A stretch of 64,000 bases of DNA. Origin: Marinobacter sp. ELB17. GTDB lineage: Bacteria; Pseudomonadota; Gammaproteobacteria; Pseudomonadales; Oleiphilaceae. The stretch's first letter is position 1. Each line of letters starts with the position of its first letter. Below are positions 35,355-44,450 of this stretch, one piece after another. Location: positions 62,001 through 126,000 of the forward strand of contig NZ_AAXY01000002.1 of assembly GCF_000169375.1 (NCBI RefSeq). Reading direction: 5' to 3'. Made by a program: the position numbers and the translations under genes. The notes under the pieces are model-generated. The model was not told where the DNA came from, ran no database searches, and saw nothing but the letters and a program-made list of their open reading frames with translations.

Positions 35355-35378
35355 GCCTGCAACTTGCGGGTTGCAGGC
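35355..35378 (-). terminator. Hairpin between fliA and cheY
   Basis: GCCTGCAAC and GTTGCAGGC form a perfect 9-bp stem with a 6-base loop, beginning seven bases after the fliA stop codon. No U-tract follows. It is a candidate partial terminator or processing site that would separate sigma factor expression from that of the che genes. Confidence 0.45.
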
Positions 35379-35385
35379 GCTAGAA

Positions 35386-36126
35386 TTATGTATGGTCCGT
35401 TTTCCAGTCGGCTAACCGGCTGCGTAAGCGCAAGGCAGCCTGGCTGTGAATCTGGCTGACCCGGCTTTCGCTGACGTCCAGCACAGCACCGATTTCCCTC
35501 AGGTTCAACTCTTCCTGGTAATAGAGGCTCAGCACCAGTTTTTCACGTTCTGGCAGGGTTTCAATGGCCGCCGCCAAACTGTTACGGAAGGCGAACTCTG
35601 ACACCCCGTGCAGCGGATTATCATCCGTCTCTGATTGTTCTATCGGCAGCTCGCCGGAATCATTGAGCTCATCCAGACTAAAAAGCCGACCGCTGTTGGA
35701 GTCGGCCAGGCAACTGTGGTATTCCGACAGCGTCATATCCAGCTCAGCAGCCACTTCGACATCGTGGGATTCGCGGCCCTCTCGGCCCTCTACAGCTTTG
35801 ATGGCGCTGGAAATGCGCCGGGAGTTTCTGTGCACCGAACGCGGCACCCAGTCGCCTTTGCGGATTTCGTCCACCATAGCGCCGCGGATACGGATACCGG
35901 CGTAGGTCTCGAAGGTAGCACCTTTGCCCGTGGTATAGCGCTGCGACGCCTCAAGCAAGCCGATCATACCAGCCTGCATCAGGTCTTCCAGCTGAACACT
36001 GGAAGGCAATCGCGCCAGCAGGTGAAGGGCAATTTTCTTGACCAGGGGCGCGTGCTCTTCAATCAGCCAGGAAGCGTCTGAAGCACCCGACCGTTGATAG
36101 ACTCCAAGATCTTTCGCCAGTATCAT
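35386..36126 (-). CDS. fliA: Flagellar sigma factor FliA (sigma-28)
   Basis: Sigma factor for late flagellar and chemotaxis genes. The 246 residues contain region 2 ([54 protein letters not shown] is the characteristic FliA block), region 3, and region 4 ([40 protein letters not shown], with its helix-turn-helix). Start ATG 36126. It follows fleN by 27 bases. FlgM, its anti-sigma factor, is not in this window. Confidence 0.95.
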   Translation of the reverse strand: MILAKDLGVYQRSGASDASWLIEEHAPLVKKIALHLLARLPSSVQLEDLMQAGMIGLLEASQRYTTGKGATFETYAGIRIRGAMVDEIRKGDWVPRSVHRNSRRISSAIKAVEGREGRESHDVEVAAELDMTLSEYHSCLADSNSGRLFSLDELNDSGELPIEQSETDDNPLHGVSEFAFRNSLAAAIETLPEREKLVLSLYYQEELNLREIGAVLDVSESRVSQIHSQAALRLRSRLADWKTDHT

Positions 36127-36153
36127 AAATCCGCTTTTTGTACGGGATGTGTT

Positions 36154-36966
36154 TTAAACTTCGACGAGCCGCTCTATAAAGAATTCGAGATGGCCCCGCG
36201 GTGATGATGGCAGCGGCCAACTGTCCACTTTTTCAGCAAGAGCCCTTATGGCCAGCGAGGCTTTTGCTTGCGGGTAAGCTTCCAACACCGCTTGCTGGCG
36301 CCGCACCGCTTTTTTGACGGCCTCGTCAAAAGGTACTATACCTACATATTGTAACGCCACATCCAGAAAACGCTCGGTAACCCGGGTCAGTTTTTCATAC
36401 AAAAGCCGGCCTTCTTGTTCGGTGTTCACCTGATTGGCCAGAATCCGGAAGCGGTTGGTGTCGTAATCGCGGTTCATCAACTTGATCAAGGCGTAGGCAT
36501 CGGTAATCGAAGTAGGCTCGTCGCACACCACCAGCAGCAGTTCCTGGGATGCCCGCAAAAAGCTGACCACCGATTCGGAGATGCCTGCGGCGGTATCCAC
36601 AATCAGTACGTCGATCTGGTCGGCAATGTCGCTGAAGGCGTGAATCAGCCCGGCGTGCTCCATGGCACTGAGCTGGGTCATGCGCTGGGTGCCTGATGAG
36701 GCCGGCACAATCTTGATGCCGCCGGGGCCATCTACCAGCACGTCACGCAAATCGCAGTCACCATTGAGTACGTCTTGCAGATTACGCTTGGTTTTCAGGC
36801 CTAACAGCACATCGATATTGGCAAGCCCCAGGTCGGCGTCCAACAGCACCACCCGACGGCCTCTTTGCGCCAGAGCAATGCCCAGGTTGACCGACACATT
36901 ACTTTTACCAACGCCACCTTTACCGCCAGTGACCGCAATTACCTGAACCGGATGTGCTTTACTCAT
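36154..36966 (-). CDS. fleN: Flagellar number regulator FleN (FlhG)
   Basis: MinD/ParA-type ATPase that limits polar flagella to one, in Pseudomonas by antagonising FleQ. The 270 residues have the deviant Walker A GGKGGVGKS (14-22), LLDADLGLANIDVLLG, and DVLIVDTAAGISESVVSFL. The C-terminal region is basic, with RRQQAVLEAYPQAKAS typical of FlhG. It lies between flhF and fliA, its usual place. Presence of flhF-fleN suggests polar flagellation. Confidence 0.94.
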   Translation of the reverse strand: MSKAHPVQVIAVTGGKGGVGKSNVSVNLGIALAQRGRRVVLLDADLGLANIDVLLGLKTKRNLQDVLNGDCDLRDVLVDGPGGIKIVPASSGTQRMTQLSAMEHAGLIHAFSDIADQIDVLIVDTAAGISESVVSFLRASQELLLVVCDEPTSITDAYALIKLMNRDYDTNRFRILANQVNTEQEGRLLYEKLTRVTERFLDVALQYVGIVPFDEAVKKAVRRQQAVLEAYPQAKASLAIRALAEKVDSWPLPSSPRGHLEFFIERLVEV

Positions 36967-37068
36967 ACTGATGATGGCCTCTTGCCATGTTTAACCGGGA
37001 ACGGATGTTACCGCTGCCCCACTGTTCCTTACTGCCCGCTTGCTGTGATGCTTTTACAACCGGCGCTT

Positions 37069-38430
37069 TCAGGACCCGCTAGCAACGGCCTGCTCCTGCC
37101 GCAAACCCTTCAGCCGTTCTACACCGAGTTGCACCAGCGCAAGCGCTTTCGCCGGGTGCAAGTCTTGGGGTATTTTCTGGCCGTCGGTGTACCAAGCCAC
37201 CGGCAGACTGGTTTCCATAACAAATCCCAGCGCTTCGCCCAGAGTCAGAGCCTCGTCGATCTTGGTAATCACACAGCCGGCAAGGTTTGCCATCTTATAA
37301 CAATGCCATACGGATTTCATAATCCGCGGCTGGCTGGTGGCAGACACCACCAAATGTGTACGGATTTTGTGATGACTGCGGGCCAGCTCGGCCAATTGCT
37401 CCTGGTAGCCCCGATCGGTGCTGGTCAGCCCGGCGGTATCAATCAACACCAGGCGACGGTCAGACAACTCATCCAGAATTTCATCCAGCGGGTGGCTTTC
37501 ATCAACTACCCGTACCGGCACGTTAAGAATACGGCCAAACACAAACAATTGCTCGTGCGCCGCAACCCGATAACGATCGGTGGTAATCAACGCCAGGGAA
37601 TCGGCGCCGTGGCGCAGCACGTAGCGTGCCGCCAGTTTGCCGATGGTGGTGGTTTTACCCGCTCCAGTAGGCCCAACCAGAGCAAATACGCCGCCTTCAT
37701 CCAGCCATTCCTGGCGCGGGGTACGCACACCGTTAACCAGCATTTTGAGAGACTGCTTCCAGCCATCCTCCAGGCGCCCGGCCTGGTGACGGAGGGCGAG
37801 ATTGTCAGACAGCTCGCGGCTAAGGCCGAACTCACCCAAGCGTTCTGCCAGGCGCTGCTGAAGAGCCGTAACATTGGCGCCAGCACTGGTGTCTTTTAAC
37901 GCGGCAGGCGCGGTCTGACCGTTCATCAGCTCGCGCAGACTGCTTATTTCAGAACGCATGGCCGCCAGCTCCCCGGCATAACCCGCAGGCTGACCGCTTT
38001 GCGCTGCCGCGTTTTGGCTACGCTCGTCAGCGCCGGCCGGCAAGGTTCTGCCGCCTGCTGCAAACGGATCTGCGCTAGTCATGTCAGCAAAGCCATTGAC
38101 GGTTTCAGCAATGGAACCGTAACCGGCCTGGCTGTCGGCACGCTGATCGCGCACATCGCGGATGCGATCACGGGAGCGGCCAAGCTCGTCTTCCAGGTGG
38201 CGCTGCTGGTCTGCCTGCAGCTCTGCCAGATGGGTGCCACTCGTAGCTGCCACCGCTTTGTCACCTAGGCGTTGGCGCGCCATGTTTTCGTCGTAATCGA
38301 GGGCCGTCACAATTTCAACGCCGCCGTCTACCCGGCGGTTGGAAAGTATCATCGCATCCGGCCCCATGTGTTCGCTGACCTGCTTCAGGGCTGCGGCCAT
38401 TGTGGGTGCAAAAAAACGTTTTACTTTCAT
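37069..38430 (-). CDS. flhF: Flagellar polar placement GTPase FlhF
   Basis: SRP-type GTPase that sets the pole at which the flagellum is built. The 453 residues open with a basic B domain (MKVKRFFAPTMAAALKQVSEHMGPDAMILSNRRV), have a variable middle, then the N and G domains with GPTGAGKTTTIGKLAARYV, LITTDRYRVAAHEQL, LIDTAGL and ITKIDEALTLGEAL. A ribosome site AAGGATGAGC precedes the ATG. About 100 bases separate it from fleN and 57 from flhA. Confidence 0.94.
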   Translation of the reverse strand: MKVKRFFAPTMAAALKQVSEHMGPDAMILSNRRVDGGVEIVTALDYDENMARQRLGDKAVAATSGTHLAELQADQQRHLEDELGRSRDRIRDVRDQRADSQAGYGSIAETVNGFADMTSADPFAAGGRTLPAGADERSQNAAAQSGQPAGYAGELAAMRSEISSLRELMNGQTAPAALKDTSAGANVTALQQRLAERLGEFGLSRELSDNLALRHQAGRLEDGWKQSLKMLVNGVRTPRQEWLDEGGVFALVGPTGAGKTTTIGKLAARYVLRHGADSLALITTDRYRVAAHEQLFVFGRILNVPVRVVDESHPLDEILDELSDRRLVLIDTAGLTSTDRGYQEQLAELARSHHKIRTHLVVSATSQPRIMKSVWHCYKMANLAGCVITKIDEALTLGEALGFVMETSLPVAWYTDGQKIPQDLHPAKALALVQLGVERLKGLRQEQAVASGS

Positions 38431-38487
38431 GCTTGCTCATCCTTTGCCGGGAACGCGGCTGGCGTTATCCGTGTGTCGTCTGCGCCA

Positions 38488-40656
38488 TTACTGGCCTACC
38501 GACGCTACGATGGTAATCTGTTTGTTATCCGGCACTTCCTGATAAGACAGTACGTGCAGGCGTTCTATGCCATAACTGGCGAACTTTGCCAGCACCGGCC
38601 GCAGCGGGCCGGACACCAGCAGAATCGCTGGCTTACCGAGCACTTCCTGGCGCTGCACGCTGTCTTGCAGTGAGCGCTGGAGTTTTTCCACCATGTTCGG
38701 CTCTAGCACTAGCCCGATATCGTCCTGCGCGCCGGATTGTTGACTCTGCTGTACAGACTTAAGCAATAACTGTTCCAGATCTGGATCCAGGGTAATCACC
38801 GGTATTTCGGATTCGTTACCAACGATGCTTTGCACAATCATCCGCCGCAGGGCTTGGCGGGTTACCGTAGTCAAGACTTTCGGGTCCTGACTGCGCGGGT
38901 GCAGGTTCACTATGGATTCGGCGATAGAGCGCATATCACGAATAGGCACTTCTTCTTTCAACAGATTCTGCAACACTCGCAGCAACACGCTGATGTTCAC
39001 CGCTGAGGGCACCAGCTCTTCCGCCAGTTTCGGCGATACCTTTTCCAGTTGGTCCAGCCACTTCTGCACTTCTTCATGGCCCAGCAACTCGTAGGCGTGG
39101 GTCTGCAGAACCTGATTCAGGTGAGTAGCCACTACGGTGCTGGCGTCTACCACGGTGTAGCCCAGGCTTTGGGCCTGGTCTTTTTTCTCTGGCTCTATCC
39201 AGATGGCATCAAGGCCAAAAGCCGGATCTTTGCCTTCTATACCCTCCACTTTGCCAAACACCTGGCCGGGGTCGATGGCCAGCTCACGCTCCGGGTGAAT
39301 CTCCGCTTCGGCAATGGTGACGCCCATCAGGGTGATGCGGTAAACGTTGGGCATTAAGTCCAGGTTGTCGCGGATATGCACCGAGGGCATCAAAAAGCCC
39401 AAATCCTGGGACAACTTTTTACGCACACCTTTAATACGGCTAAGCAGTTGCCCGCTCTGACTTTTATCCACCAACGGAATAAGACGGTAGCCGACTTCCA
39501 GGCCCACAATGTCCACAGTGGCGACGTCGTCCCAGCCCAGCTCGCGATTCTCTGCCGGTGCCGGTAGAGCCTGGCTACCGCTGTCGCCACTGACCAGTTC
39601 GCCGCCGCTGGTACGACCAGCCGCTCCTGCACCGCCACGTACCGGGAAGCTGTCACCTTCTTCTACCATTTGTTGATTTTTCTTCCAGGTAAGCCAGGCC
39701 GCTGCCGCCGCCAGCGAACCCAGCCCCAGAAAGACTACGTGGGGCATCCCAGGAATCAGGCCCAGCAAAATCAGAATACCGGAAGCAATAGCCAGAGCCT
39801 TGGGCACATCGAACATTTGCTGCAGAATCTGGCCGCCCATATCCTGGCTGGAGGTGGTACGGGTAACCATAATCGCCGCCGCCGTAGACAACAACAGCGA
39901 CGGGATTTGGGCCACAAGGCCGTCACCAATGGTCAACAGCGCGTAGCGCTCCACCGCCAAGCTAAAATCCAGCCCGTGCTGGGCCATACCAATAGCAATC
40001 CCGCCGATGATGTTAATGGCCAGAATGAGCAGGCCCGCAACGGCGTCGCCTTTTACAAATTTCGAAGCACCGTCCATGGAACCGTAGAAATCGGCTTCTT
40101 CGGCAACTTCCCTACGGCGAAATTTGGCGTCTTCCTGATTAATCAAGCCGGCGTTCAAGTCGGCGTCGATGGCCATTTGCTTGCCGGGCATAGCATCCAG
40201 GGTAAATCGGGCGCTCACCTCCGACACTCGGCCGGCACCTTTGGTGACCACCAGAAAATTGATGATCATCAGGATGGCAAACACCACCAGGCCAACAGCG
40301 TAGTTACCGCCAATCAACACCGCACCGAAAGACTCAATTACTTTACCGGCCGCATCCCCGCCATTATGGCCTTCCAGCAGCACAATACGGGTAGACGCGA
40401 CGTTCAGCGCCAGGCGTAGTAAGGTCGCCAACAGCAAAACGGTGGGGAACGCAGCAAAATCCATCGGCCTCAGGGCGTACACGCACACCAACAGGATCAC
40501 GATGGACAAGGTTATGTTGAAGGTAAAAAACACGTCCAGCAAAAACGCCGGCACGGGCAGAATCATCATGCCCAGCAATCCCATTAGCATCAGTGGAACC
40601 CCGAGGTTCCCCTTCGCCAAGGATTTGACGTTACTAAAGACTAAAGCTCGGTCCAT
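38488..40656 (-). CDS. flhA: Flagellar export gate protein FlhA
   Basis: Core of the flagellar type III export gate; forms a nonameric ring. The 722 residues have eight membrane segments in the first ~320 residues and the conserved FHIPEP loop region (DAMPGKQMAIDADLNAGLI, then RREVAEEADFYGSMDGASKFVKGDA). The rest is the cytoplasmic domain that docks export chaperones. It is first in a flhA-flhF-fleN-fliA run. A sigma-54 promoter sequence lies about 105 bases upstream, and its leader holds three GATC sites within 19 bases. Unlike in Pseudomonas, flhB is some 8 kb away, beyond a block of metabolic genes. Confidence 0.95.
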   Translation of the reverse strand: MDRALVFSNVKSLAKGNLGVPLMLMGLLGMMILPVPAFLLDVFFTFNITLSIVILLVCVYALRPMDFAAFPTVLLLATLLRLALNVASTRIVLLEGHNGGDAAGKVIESFGAVLIGGNYAVGLVVFAILMIINFLVVTKGAGRVSEVSARFTLDAMPGKQMAIDADLNAGLINQEDAKFRRREVAEEADFYGSMDGASKFVKGDAVAGLLILAINIIGGIAIGMAQHGLDFSLAVERYALLTIGDGLVAQIPSLLLSTAAAIMVTRTTSSQDMGGQILQQMFDVPKALAIASGILILLGLIPGMPHVVFLGLGSLAAAAAWLTWKKNQQMVEEGDSFPVRGGAGAAGRTSGGELVSGDSGSQALPAPAENRELGWDDVATVDIVGLEVGYRLIPLVDKSQSGQLLSRIKGVRKKLSQDLGFLMPSVHIRDNLDLMPNVYRITLMGVTIAEAEIHPERELAIDPGQVFGKVEGIEGKDPAFGLDAIWIEPEKKDQAQSLGYTVVDASTVVATHLNQVLQTHAYELLGHEEVQKWLDQLEKVSPKLAEELVPSAVNISVLLRVLQNLLKEEVPIRDMRSIAESIVNLHPRSQDPKVLTTVTRQALRRMIVQSIVGNESEIPVITLDPDLEQLLLKSVQQSQQSGAQDDIGLVLEPNMVEKLQRSLQDSVQRQEVLGKPAILLVSGPLRPVLAKFASYGIERLHVLSYQEVPDNKQITIVASVGQ

Positions 40657-40697
40657 GCCGGATTTCTCTCTAATGATTACCTAATTGGGCCTGATTT

Positions 40698-40716
40698 GAT
40701 CTAAATTGATCTGATC
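40698..40716 (-). repeat. TGATCT repeat cluster in the flhA leader
   Basis: Within 40691-40729 the plus strand repeats CTGATTT/TGATCT-like units. Three GATC tetramers lie at 40698-40701, 40708-40711 and 40713-40716. The cluster is between the predicted flhA transcription start (near 40748) and its ATG, so it would be in the leader RNA. Confidence 0.6.
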
Positions 40717-40759
40717 TGACCTGATTTCTGGCGCATTGGCGCGTTTTAGCAGGTACACC

Positions 40760-40775
40760 GCAAAAACCATACCAA
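40760..40775 (-). promoter_or_regulatory. Sigma-54 promoter of flhA
   Basis: Minus strand reads TTGGTATGGTTTTTGC: TGG at -24, five-base spacer and TTGC at -12 (GG at 40772-40773, GC at 40760-40761, ten bases between). It matches the TGGCAC-N5-TTGC consensus at the invariant positions. Predicted start near 40748, leader about 92 bases. In Pseudomonas flhA is FleQ/RpoN dependent, which fits. Confidence 0.68.
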
Positions 40776-40915
40776 TCCTTAGGAAATCCCCTACAACTTT
40801 CTGCTGCCGGCAGCCTGACGCAAACCACCAGATACGGTATCCTTTCGCCATTTTGTGTCGTTGCCTTTATGCACGACCCCGCGCCCTCAATTATCACGAC
40901 AAACAGGTGACCGCC

Positions 40916-41554
40916 ATGCCCATCCACGAAGTAAAACACCCTCTGATACAGCACAAAATTGGCCTGATGCGCCGTGCCGATATCAGCACCAAGAATTTTC
41001 GTGAACTGGCGCAGGAACTGGGTACGCTGCTGACTTACGAGGCCACCAAAGACCTGACCCTGAAAAAACAGCAGATTGACGGGTGGGCCGGGCCGGTCAC
41101 CGTGGAACAAATTCAGGGTAAAAAAGTGACCATCGTACCGATTCTGCGCGCCGGCATTGGCATGCTGGACGGCGTGCTGGCGCTGTTACCCGCGGCGCGG
41201 GTGAGCGTAGTGGGCCAGATCCGCAACGAAGAAACCCTGGAAGCCACCACCTACATGGAAAAACTGGTGGGTGAACTGGACCAACGCATGGCGCTGATTA
41301 TCGACCCCATGCTGGCCACCGGTGGCTCGATTATCTCGACGATTGATTTGCTGAAAAAAGCCGGCAGCACCGACATTCGCGCGCTGATTCTGGTGGCCGC
41401 TCCTGAAGGCGTGAAACGAGTTCTGGCTGCGCATCCGGATGTGTCTATCTACACCGCCTCCATCGACGACGGCCTAAATGAAAAAGGCTATATCCTGCCT
41501 GGCTTGGGCGACGCCGGCGACAAGATTTTCGGCACCAAGCAGAAGGACGTCTAA
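40916..41554 (+). CDS. upp: Uracil phosphoribosyltransferase
   Basis: Converts uracil and PRPP to UMP (pyrimidine salvage). From ATG 40916, with AGGTGA five bases upstream, it is 212 residues. Homology begins at [17 protein letters not shown]. The PRPP loop is [12 protein letters not shown] and the C-terminal uracil-binding segment is [25 protein letters not shown]. The open frame upstream to 40736 crosses the flhA promoter region and is not coding. It is divergent from flhA and two bases from uraA, with which it forms an operon. Confidence 0.95.
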   Translation: MPIHEVKHPLIQHKIGLMRRADISTKNFRELAQELGTLLTYEATKDLTLKKQQIDGWAGPVTVEQIQGKKVTIVPILRAGIGMLDGVLALLPAARVSVVGQIRNEETLEATTYMEKLVGELDQRMALIIDPMLATGGSIISTIDLLKKAGSTDIRALILVAAPEGVKRVLAAHPDVSIYTASIDDGLNEKGYILPGLGDAGDKIFGTKQKDV

Positions 41555-41556
41555 TT

Positions 41557-42858
41557 ATGTCCCAACACGCTAACGAGTCTGTTAACGACGCTAACAAGGA
41601 GCCTGTCGACGAATCTTTTCATGAGCCGGTGTGGAAGCAAGCGTTAGCCGGCTCCCAGATGTTGCTGGTGGCCTTTGGCGCACTGGTGCTGATGCCACTG
41701 ATTACCGGCATGGACCCGAATGTCGCGCTCTTCACTGCGGGCCTTGGCACCATCATTTTTCACGTTGTGACCGGTGGTCAGATTCCGATTTTTCTGGCGT
41801 CGTCATTCGCCTTTATTGCCCCGGTGATTGCCTCCAAAGGCAAATTCGGTATGGAAGAAACCATGGGCGGCTTGATGGCAGCGGGTATTTTGTACATCAT
41901 TCTGAGCGCCTTGGTGAAAGTCCGCGGTACCGGCTTTATTACCCGCTTGCTGCCACCGGTGGTGATTGGCCCGGTCATTATGGTGATTGGCTTGGGGCTG
42001 GCACCTGTAGCGGTGCACATGGCGTCTGGCCGCGCCGGTGACGGCAGCGTTCAACTTATTGCGGAAAACACCGCGCTGTGGATTGCGATGATTTCGTTGG
42101 TGTGCACCGTAGGCGCCTCGGTCTGGGCAAAAGGTATTTTTCGCCTGATTCCAATCATGTTTGGCGTACTGGTGGGCTATGGTCTATCGGCCATATTGGG
42201 CTTGGTAGACACGACTCCGGTGCAACAGGCTCCTTGGCTGGCCATTCCCAACTTTACCGCGCCACAATTCAGCTGGGGAGCCATTCTGTTCATGATCCCG
42301 GTGGCCATTGCCCCAGCTATAGAGCACATTGGCGACGTACTGGCCATCGGCAACGTAACCCGTAAAAACTATCTGGACAAACCCGGCCTGCACCGCACCC
42401 TGCTGGGCGACGGCCTGGCCACCAGCGCCGCATCACTACTGGGCGGACCGCCCAACACCACCTACTCGGAAGTGACTGGCGCCGTCATGCTGACCCGCAA
42501 CTTCAACCCGAAAACCATGTGGTGGGCCGCGGTTATCGCCATTGTACTGGCCTTTGTGGGTAAATTCGGCGCGGTGCTGCAGACCATTCCGGTGCCGGTG
42601 ATGGGCGGCATTCTATGCCTGCTGTTCGGTTCTATTGCGGTGGTGGGCATGAGCACGCTGATACGCCACCAGGTGGACCTGAACTTACCGCGCAACCTGG
42701 TGATTGTAGGTGTCACCCTGGTATTCGGTATTGGCGGCATGGTGCTGGGCCATCTGGCAGGCATCGCGCTTTGTGCGATCGTGGCCATCGCCCTGAACCT
42801 GATTCTGCCGGGCTCACGCGAGGCCTGGGGCAAAGCCATTTACGAAAAGAAAGACTGA
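41557..42858 (+). CDS. uraA: Uracil permease UraA
   Basis: Proton symporter for uracil of the nucleobase-ascorbate transporter family, inner membrane, about 14 spans. The 433 residues include GLGTIIFHVVTGGQIPIFLASSFAFIAP, PVVIGPVIMVIGLGLAP, the signature region IAPAIEHIGDVLAIG with the conserved glutamate, and GDGLATSAASLLGGPPNTTYSEVTGA. Start ATG 41557, two bases after upp, giving a salvage pair of transporter and enzyme. A G+C-rich hairpin follows at 42866. Confidence 0.94.
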   Translation: MSQHANESVNDANKEPVDESFHEPVWKQALAGSQMLLVAFGALVLMPLITGMDPNVALFTAGLGTIIFHVVTGGQIPIFLASSFAFIAPVIASKGKFGMEETMGGLMAAGILYIILSALVKVRGTGFITRLLPPVVIGPVIMVIGLGLAPVAVHMASGRAGDGSVQLIAENTALWIAMISLVCTVGASVWAKGIFRLIPIMFGVLVGYGLSAILGLVDTTPVQQAPWLAIPNFTAPQFSWGAILFMIPVAIAPAIEHIGDVLAIGNVTRKNYLDKPGLHRTLLGDGLATSAASLLGGPPNTTYSEVTGAVMLTRNFNPKTMWWAAVIAIVLAFVGKFGAVLQTIPVPVMGGILCLLFGSIAVVGMSTLIRHQVDLNLPRNLVIVGVTLVFGIGGMVLGHLAGIALCAIVAIALNLILPGSREAWGKAIYEKKD

Positions 42859-42865
42859 TCAGCAC

Positions 42866-42888
42866 CCGGCCCCCGCCCTGGGGGTCGG
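42866..42888 (+). terminator. G+C-rich hairpin after uraA
   Basis: CCGGCCCCC and GGGGGTCGG pair over nine positions (one G-U) around a GCCCT loop, starting eight bases after the uraA stop. There is no T-tract, so it is a probable but not textbook terminator. It marks the edge between the upp-uraA unit and the A/T-rich nirK control region. Confidence 0.5.
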
Positions 42889-43003
42889 CTAACTTAAGCG
42901 TCGCGGCATCAATTTAACGGCTCGACGAAGCCAACTAACGCTATTTTGGATCACATTCAGCCCGCTATTCTCTACTCCAAATTCTGACAAAATGATTATT
43001 TAT

Positions 43004-43083
43004 CTGATCTCGGTCAATTAGGATAACGCTAATTATATCGATTTGATTTCAGTCAATTGTGATTTTGTCATCTTATCTATGCT
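43004..43083 (+). promoter_or_regulatory. nirK promoter with two FNR/DNR-type boxes
   Basis: Two sites resemble the FNR/DNR consensus TTGAT-N4-ATCAA. CTGATCTCGGTCAA is at 43004-43017 and TTGATTTCAGTCAA at 43043-43056; their centres are 39 bases apart. A TATGCT -10-like hexamer lies at 43078-43083, which puts the predicted start near 43090 and the second box at about -41.5, the class II activator position. This predicts activation by an FNR, DNR or NNR protein under low oxygen or nitric oxide. The surrounding 43-kb intergenic stretch (about 270 bases) is A/T-rich and holds no gene. Confidence 0.68.
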
Positions 43084-43158
43084 CAGTTTCTGATGGCTCA
43101 CTCAATGATTTTGTGCTGTCAACACGCAGAAAAATGCCACTGAATCATGGAGCTAGGT

Positions 43159-44331
43159 ATGGAAGGCAAAACTTCAAAAACATCAGCAGTCAATGAACAG
43201 CGTCGTAACTTTATCAGTGGCTCAATCAGTGCTGGCTTTTTGGGCGCAGGCATTGCAGCAGGGTTAGTGCCAGCATTGGCTCAGGCTGAAAGCGGCAAAC
43301 AAGTGAACCGTATGGCTAGCTATACCGCTGATCAGCTAGAGCGAGTCAAGCAAGTACTAGTAGTCCCGCCTATGGTACCCGCGCATGACCAAGTCGCTAA
43401 AGGCAAGCCTAAAGTCATTGAAGTACGCCTCGATGTAGAAGAGAAACAAATAGATCTAGAAAATGGTGCTAAGTCATGGGTATGCGCCTTTAATGGCAGC
43501 GTGCCTGGGCCGTTAATTGTTTGCCACCAACACGACTATGTTGAATTAACCTTAGTTAACCCTAAAACCAACATGCTAGCCCATAACATAGACCTTCACG
43601 CGGCAACGGGTGCCTTGGGAGGCGGAGAGTTAACGCTTGTTTCTCCAGGTGAAGAAGTTACCTTCAGATTTAAGGCCACTAAAGTAGGAACTTTTGTATA
43701 TCACTGCGCGCCAGGTGGCGTCATGATCCCTTGGCATGTCGTGATGGGCATGAATGGCGCGATCATGGTATTACCACGTGAAGGCTTAAACGATGGCGAT
43801 GGCAACAACCTAACCTACGACAAGGCCTATTACATTGGCGAACAAGATTTCTATATTCCCAAAAATGAGCAAGGGAAACACAAGGCTTATGACACTGTTT
43901 TAGGCAGCATGAATGAAACCTTAGAAGTGATGAAAACCCTTACCCCATCCCATGTCGTCTTTAACGGCGCAGTTGGGGCCTTAACGGGTCAGAATTCCAT
44001 GACAGCCAAGCTTGGTGAAACTGTGCTGTTTGTTCACTCTCAAGCTAACCGTGATACTCGCCCACATATTATTGGCGGTCACGGGGATTATGTTTGGAAC
44101 ACAGGTTCATTCAATGACAGACCATCTCGAAATTTGGAGACTTGGCATATTGCCGGTGGCAGCGCTGGCGCAGCTTTATATACCTTCATGCAACCTGGGT
44201 TGTATGTCTATGTGAATCATAATTTAATTGAAGCCATCATGAAAGGTGCTGCAGGCCATATCAAGGTGGACGGCGAATGGAATGATGATTTGATGACCCA
44301 GGTCAGCAAGCCTTCTCCCATCAAATCCTAA
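43159..44331 (+). CDS. nirK: Copper-containing nitrite reductase
   Basis: Periplasmic reductase of nitrite to nitric oxide. The ATG at 43159 is preceded by GGAG at six bases; ATG 43147 is in frame. The 390 residues carry a probable Tat signal (QRRNFISG, hydrophobic run to AQA at about 43) and two cupredoxin domains. Type 1 copper ligands are His142, Cys183, His193 and Met198; type 2 ligands are His147, His182 and His354; catalytic Asp145 and His303 ([10 protein letters not shown]) are present. All key residues are intact. Base and codon use (many TTA, AAT, GAT) is A/T-richer than the flagellar genes, suggesting a different origin. No norCB, nnrS or nirV is seen beside it. Confidence 0.93.
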   Translation: MEGKTSKTSAVNEQRRNFISGSISAGFLGAGIAAGLVPALAQAESGKQVNRMASYTADQLERVKQVLVVPPMVPAHDQVAKGKPKVIEVRLDVEEKQIDLENGAKSWVCAFNGSVPGPLIVCHQHDYVELTLVNPKTNMLAHNIDLHAATGALGGGELTLVSPGEEVTFRFKATKVGTFVYHCAPGGVMIPWHVVMGMNGAIMVLPREGLNDGDGNNLTYDKAYYIGEQDFYIPKNEQGKHKAYDTVLGSMNETLEVMKTLTPSHVVFNGAVGALTGQNSMTAKLGETVLFVHSQANRDTRPHIIGGHGDYVWNTGSFNDRPSRNLETWHIAGGSAGAALYTFMQPGLYVYVNHNLIEAIMKGAAGHIKVDGEWNDDLMTQVSKPSPIKS

Positions 44332-44386
44332 ATACTAGCCCTAAGCTATTCGGTCAGATAATAAATTAAAGAAACCGTACTAAGGT

Positions 44387-44415
44387 GTGGCTCAAAACAA
44401 ATATTTCTGAGCCAC
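44387..44415 (+). other. Hairpin between nirK and a small secreted ORF
   Basis: GTGGCTCA and TGAGCCAC form a perfect 8-bp stem with a 13-base A/T-rich loop, 56 bases past the nirK stop. There is no T-run. It could limit read-through into, or stabilise a processed end before, the 73-residue gene downstream. Confidence 0.45.
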
Positions 44416-44450
44416 TGGCGCGAGGCAACACAGGTGCGAAGGAAAGCGCC

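Noticed and set aside
36865-37899. 344-codon plus-strand open frame across fleN and flhF
   Set aside because: Antisense to two clear genes, His/Gln-rich composition typical of reverse-frame reading; not a gene.
38434-38447. GG-N10-GC pattern upstream of flhF that could be read as a sigma-54 promoter
   Set aside because: It is only a few bases from the flhF ATG and overlaps its ribosome site AAGGATGAGC; the -12 half reads GAGC, not TTGC.
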